Position numbers and translations under genes: made by a program. From positions 5,183,778 to 5,247,777 of the forward strand of contig NC_064449.1 of assembly GCF_023343835.1 (NCBI RefSeq): DNA of 64,000 bases. Reading direction: 5' to 3'. Numbering within the stretch: position 1 is the stretch's first letter; the number at the start of each line of letters is the position of its first letter. The stretch is from Lagopus muta. Its lineage: Eukaryota; Chordata; Aves; Galliformes; Phasianidae. The notes beneath the pieces are model-generated. The model saw only the letters and a program-made list of their open reading frames with translations. It was not told where the DNA came from and did no database searches. This document shows positions 59,314 to 64,000 of this stretch, in pieces.

Positions 59314-61102
59314 TGCGTGCCCTGTTGCTGTCTTCATCTATGCCAGGGAGCACCTACCCAACTCCCAAAGAGGAGGAATGAGCCTGCAGCACCAGCCCAC
59401 TGGAATAGGAGCTGCTCTGGTGACGCAGTGCTCTGGGTGCAAGAGGGGATCCTTATCTACTTTGGTGATGTGGGTTTTACCTAGTTAATGTCCCTTGCAA
59501 ACTGGCCAGGTCTGTCTGCTGTAGGCAAGCAGGGTATTTATTTGTGAAACTGTTGTGAAAGAGAGTGCTTGAGCCCTTCTAAGACCAAGCACAGACTGTG
59601 GAGTGCTGGGCTGCTGCTTTATGGCCGTGCCTTCCCATTCAAATCAGTTTCTTGCCTTCTTGCAGTTGACCCTCTGTACTGTGCTTAAAGCCCGACTGAA
59701 TGGGTGCTTATGTCCTGGCAGAGCCCAGGAGGTGTCTTACAGCCAAATGCCACGGTTCCTCACTTGTCTGCAGAGGCGAGGAAACAGTTGACTACTTTCC
59801 CTGCAAGCTATGGTCAAATGTCTTTTATCTGCCATTATACTGGTTTTCTTTGCAATGCTTACATTCATGCAGCTCCTAATTTCTATGTCCCTTGCTTCTG
59901 CTGCCAGCATGGCAAAACTCTTGCAGGCACCTCTCCAAGCACGTCCTTGTCTTGTGTTGATCAATAGGCTGCTGGGTGTGCTGTTAGCTGTAGCTGTGCT
60001 GCTGTCAGTGGGACCCACCCATGCCCACCCTCTGCAATGGAAGGAAGGCAACCAGATGTTCCTTGTGGGCTCAGGAGACAGGAACAGGGAAACAAAGCTT
60101 GGCCAGCATTCATGTTTCATACTGCTGGTGTGCTTTACTGGGCCAAGGAATGCTGCTCAAGCACAGTGTAATTAAGGGCCTTACAGCACTATTGTGCTAG
60201 GACTTTGCTAAACAGGCCCAGAGTAATCCTCTTGTGAGTTCAGCAGGAACTGTACACATGTCTCCTACACCAGATTTTGGCTTTAGGTGGGGATTTGCGT
60301 GTTGATGAGATGTTGGGGTATTGCTGCCTGGATGTGAGCTTTCTCAGAAGACCCCTGGCACCTTGGCAGGCCAGGCAAAATACTCCAAGGAAGGCTGTTC
60401 TCATGGTGTCTGGTGCTCCAAGATAGGAGGAGGAAAGGAGGACATGAAAACAAGTGACCTTTAAAATCATCTGGATCTGAGCTGTCAAAAAACACTTGCA
60501 GCTCTTCGTGCCATGGACCCAAACTGGTTTCTGTCGTCTTTTATGTAGGTTCTCAAAATTTTGGCTTTTCAGAGAGGTAGGGAGGGAGAAATCAATGAAG
60601 TCCAGTTGCTAATTTTACAACTGGAAAGATGTGAAATAATTCTCATTTGATGGCAGAGCAGCAGGCGGCCGTTGCTGGAGGTGTGCATCTCCGTGAGGCA
60701 AGGAAGCTCTGTGGAGCAGCAGTGGAGGGAGCATCAGGCAGAGGGCTGGGCAGGGCATTAACCCCTCGCCCGGCTGGTTTTCTTGGCTCCATTCCCAGCT
60801 TTTGAATGGAAGATTTACGTTTATTTTGTTTTTCGAATTGTTCCCATTCTTTGGGAAAGTTCATTTCAAGCCCTTCCAAGGTTTTGATGGGGGGGGGTTT
60901 GTCCTTCGTGCTGGTTCAGGCTCCCCTCTGTGTCCAGCTGGGAGCGTGCCTGGGGCAGCGCCGCCGTTCTGTGCGGGGCTGCAGGGTGGGCGCTTCCATC
61001 TGTAGGGCTTCAGTGCATGGGGTTTGTGCGGCTGCTCTTGGGACGTGCAAACTGCAAAGGACTGCGCTGGGCCGGGTTTGCTGCGAGCTGCCACAGGCCC
61101 CT

Positions 61103-61157
61103 CTTTGTGGACACAAAGGACACAGGACAAAGGACACAGGACTTTGTGGACACAGGG
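61103..61157 (+). repeat. Small tandem repeat
   Basis: Two exact copies of the 14-bp unit ACAAAGGACACAGG (61113-61126 and 61127-61140) are flanked by two copies of CTTTGTGGACACA (61103 and 61142). It is a local duplication in unique DNA with no visible function. Confidence 0.8.
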
Positions 61158-62439
61158 CTTCCTTCGGAGGCACTCAGAAGGCAGCGTGCTTTGGGTTTTG
61201 TCTGTCCCCACTTAAACCTCCGGGCTGGAGTTCAGGGTGTCAGGCTGGGGACTCCTTTAGCACACGGTGTTTGTTCTCAGCAGAGCCTCGAGCAGCTGTT
61301 TTCCTTGGACGTGTTCCCCAGATCAAGAGTTAGCACATGCTTGCCATGAGATCTATTTGGTAAGTGGGCTGAGAACGGAGATGATCTTGAACTAGTTTGG
61401 CTTGCATCTGAGAACCAGAACAGGCTCAGGTTAGAATTTGTGTGATATTTTGGAGCTGGAGACTGCTGTTAGGCTCAGCTGTACAACTCCAGGCAGTTGT
61501 GACGTGAGCACAGACGTGCGTGTGTCCAGTTGCTGCTGTCCGTGTGTGGGTGACCTTTGTACAGTGGATGGGGAAGAGAAACCAAAGAAATTCAGTCGTT
61601 CATTAAAATGGGAAAATGAGTCAGTGTCTAATGTGTACTCGGATCCTTATACACAGAGCTTGCTTACACGTTCCTGGAGGAACAAACTGCTGTGCCCAGC
61701 TCTTCTGCAAGCTCTTGCCTTTCTCCCAGAGCTCATCATTACGAAGCTCTTTGAATCTCCTGAACGGAATGGAAGCTCTGGGAGAACAGTTTGTTCACAT
61801 CACAGTGTGGATGAGATGTTTTACCTCTCAAAACATCCCATGGGATGATTTAACCTGATATTCTGGGTTAAGCAGGAAGAATAGCCTTTGTCAAAATGCA
61901 AAGTCACGTGTCATCACTGATCCATCACCAGCACTGGTTCCTGGGCTTGGGATGGAGCAGCCATGCTGTCCGCTGGGCTCTGCTTGCTCCATGTCTTCGT
62001 CCCTTGGAAGCACAGCTTCAGGTTGCTGGGCACGCTCCTCATCTGCCTGCAGGAGTTGCACAGAGGAAAATCCAGCTGCAGGAGTTGTGAGATTTGTGCC
62101 CACACGGCACTTGGCAGCAGGGATTGGGCATCCCATGCAGCACTCATGGCCTGGGATCCATGGGTGTGTGCAGCAGTCAGTGCTCCAGCAGGGAGATAAT
62201 GTGGGGATGGATACGTGCTGTCCTTACCGTGTGCTACTCATATGGAAGAATAATCCATAAATCAAGATATTACAAGGTTATTTAGCGATTCTTCAACTGC
62301 TATACATGTGTCAACAACAAATAAAAGAAGCATTTGATAGCATTAGTCCATGTGCCAGGAAATCCTCCTGGTTTCTTCCCTTACCTAGGGAAGGGGAGAC
62401 CTCGGGCTATTTGGATTAGCACGCTGTGCTGCGATGCTC

Positions 62440-62720
62440 CTGCACAGGCAGCGCGTTCCTGCGAAGCATTGCCAAGAATTTGCTTGTCACAGAGATGTGT
62501 AATGTGATTGCAGTGGAAAATACATGCAAATATTTTGCCTCCGCTTTTTTTTTTTCTTTTTTTTTTCTTCTTCTAGAGGGGAAGAGATCTTGATTAAACA
62601 GTAATTAAGAGTGTTTTGGACAACACAAGGCAGCCTCTCTCCCAGGTGCTTAATAAGTGCCAAGACTGTTGAGTGAATTGTTTATTTAGCATAGTGATAG
62701 GAGGCAGTTATTGCCATGCC
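62440..62720. promoter_or_regulatory. Candidate conserved noncoding block with octamer site
   Basis: Unique sequence around a pyrimidine tract (62545-62573). It includes a perfect POU octamer ATGCAAAT at 62524-62531 and homeodomain words ('gattaaacagtaattaagag'). There is no coding frame. It could be an enhancer in the gene-poor flank of MN1; this rests on motifs only. Confidence 0.22.
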
Positions 62721-62976
62721 TAGCAGAACCACAGCTTTGTGTATGGGCAACCCTGGGCAGCTTGATGGCAGAGGAGCTCTGTGCCACTGCTGTTCTGTGT
62801 CCTAAGCCACATCAGGGAGCAGAGAAGTGGGCAGAGCCTCCGTGTGGCCCTAGGGCACAGCAGTGGTGGCCCAGCCCTGGGTGGCCAACGCTGCTGGGGT
62901 AGGCACTGGGCAATGGGTTTTCTGTAGCACTGGGGCTAAAGGATGGAGGAAGCAGCTTGTCTTAGAGTGCTGGTGT

Positions 62977-63073
62977 TTTATTTATTTATTTATTTCAAAG
63001 ATGCATTGATAGATTTTTGGATGATGCTCTAGCAAAAAAGAAAAAAAAAAAAAGAAAAAGGAAAAAAAAAAAA
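62977..63073 (+). repeat. TTTA microsatellite and A-rich tract
   Basis: A (TTTA)n run at 62977-62995 is followed 40 bp later by an A-rich tract with scattered G (63033-63073). The tract resembles a retroposon tail, but no element body is recognisable upstream. Confidence 0.8.
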
Positions 63074-64000
63074 TCAATGTCCCAGTGATTGTACCAGGAA
63101 GGGCAGTCGATTGGTGAAAAAGCTGCAGCAGGCGTATTGGGAAATGGATTTTTTCTGCCCTCCAGACATTAGCTTGAAATTCTTTGAAACGAGGAGAAAA
63201 CAATCTGTGTCAGAAATGAAAAATTAAGGAGGTTAATGTGATGCCTTTTCCACTTTTTAATTTCTCTGAATTCCAGGATGTCCTTGGATGCTGGTGGGAG
63301 CGGAGCGAGTGAGCTTTGCCCGTCCTGCCCTGCCCTGCTGTCTGCAGGCTGTCCCACATCCCCATCGCTGGTGGGACAGACACGTGGACACAGGGATGGA
63401 CATGCAGACACATGTGAATGGGCACACGGATACAGGGAAGGACAAACAGACACACGGCTGACAGGTGTGGGCTGGGGAGGCAGTGCCCGGGGAGGTGTCT
63501 CACCCGTTGTTGTGCAAGACCGTCTCTGTCAGTGTTTGTTAGGGGCAGGCTGGGGTGAGGGACGTGTTTCTGGTGAGCTGGTTCCAGAGCATTGCAATCA
63601 GTGGATGTCTTTTGAGATGGGCTGCTTGATCGAGGTTGTTTGCTCAACAGTGTTAATGAGCAATGATTTCTAAGGGGGAAATCAGTGTGAAGTATTTGGG
63701 CAGGGGACTGCTTGCCATGCCTGGTACGCTCCCTGCCTTTCCATAAGGGCATATACCAGCGTGCACATCTGCACACACACATTCTCTATGCATCCTCCCA
63801 TGGTGGCTTCTCAGCTGCAGGCGCTGCTGGGAACGGTGCTCTGAGAGCACAGGGTGGGAGATTTTGTGCCGTTGTTTTTCTGCCTCGGGTAATTGTCTGT
63901 GCTTCAGCCTTTCTAAACAAAATGCCTCTGTGGGGACCGCTTTTCCCAGTCCCTTGGGTGGTCTTTTTATGCAGGTTTTTATCCACTCTGTGGTAGGCTA

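Larger units (their letters stand above)
40900..64000. other. Downstream intergenic region, no gene recognised
   Basis: This 23-kb stretch holds CR1 fragments, simple repeats and unique DNA. Open frames reach 252 codons (minus, 44195-44953), but none has a recognisable domain, a plausible splice structure or clear codon bias. In human, the 3' side of MN1 faces a long gene-poor interval before the beta-crystallin genes, and this fits. AT-rich blocks that may be conserved control elements are given separately. Low-abundance noncoding RNAs cannot be excluded without transcript data. Confidence 0.6.

Noticed and set aside
63372-63466. Apparent tandem array of CAGACACA/GGACAC words
   Set aside because: The unit spacing is irregular and the copies are poorly matched; at most a degenerate low-complexity patch.
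1-64000. tRNA genes, rRNA, CRISPR arrays, bacterial operons or complete endogenous retroviruses
   Set aside because: No tRNA A/B box pairs with a cloverleaf, no regular spacer-repeat arrays, and no paired long terminal repeats were seen on reading both strands by eye.

Overview
The window reads as avian, most likely galliform, nuclear DNA (chicken or a close relative). Three things point there. The one clear gene is the two-exon vertebrate gene MN1. The interspersed repeats are almost all short 3'-end fragments of CR1 LINEs. One internally deleted mariner element matches my recollection of Galluhop, known from galliform birds. There are no operons, ribosome binding sites, CRISPR arrays or tRNA genes. 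I recall MN1 lying on chicken chromosome 15, but the sequence alone does not prove this.

Layout. 1-2770 is upstream flank with three CR1 fragments and AT-rich unique DNA. 2770-7640 is a large CpG island covering the promoter, the 5' leader and all of MN1 exon 1. The leader carries up to five upstream ORFs. Exon 1 coding sequence runs 4255-7689 on the + strand and is broken in this sequence by two single-base frame displacements, at C runs near 6260 and 6373. A 27,552-bp phase-1 intron spans 7690-35241. It is repeat-poor, with one clear CR1 fragment, and has AT-rich blocks that may be enhancers. Exon 2 coding sequence (35242-35426) encodes the conserved last 61 residues. The 3' UTR probably runs to a poly(A) signal at 40863 and contains the mariner element (38871-39406). 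From about 40.9 kb to the window end there is no recognisable gene: only CR1 fragments, simple repeats and unique DNA. This fits the gene-poor region known on the 3' side of MN1 in other vertebrates.

Allowing for the two displacements, the exons give a 1205-residue MN1 protein (human MN1 is about 1320). The exon 1 to exon 2 phase fits exactly. The long human polyglutamine tract is absent.

I did not find a convincing new biological system. The points most worth checking are the exon 1 frame breaks, the upstream ORF chain, the mariner copy inside the 3' UTR, and a few candidate noncoding regulatory blocks.
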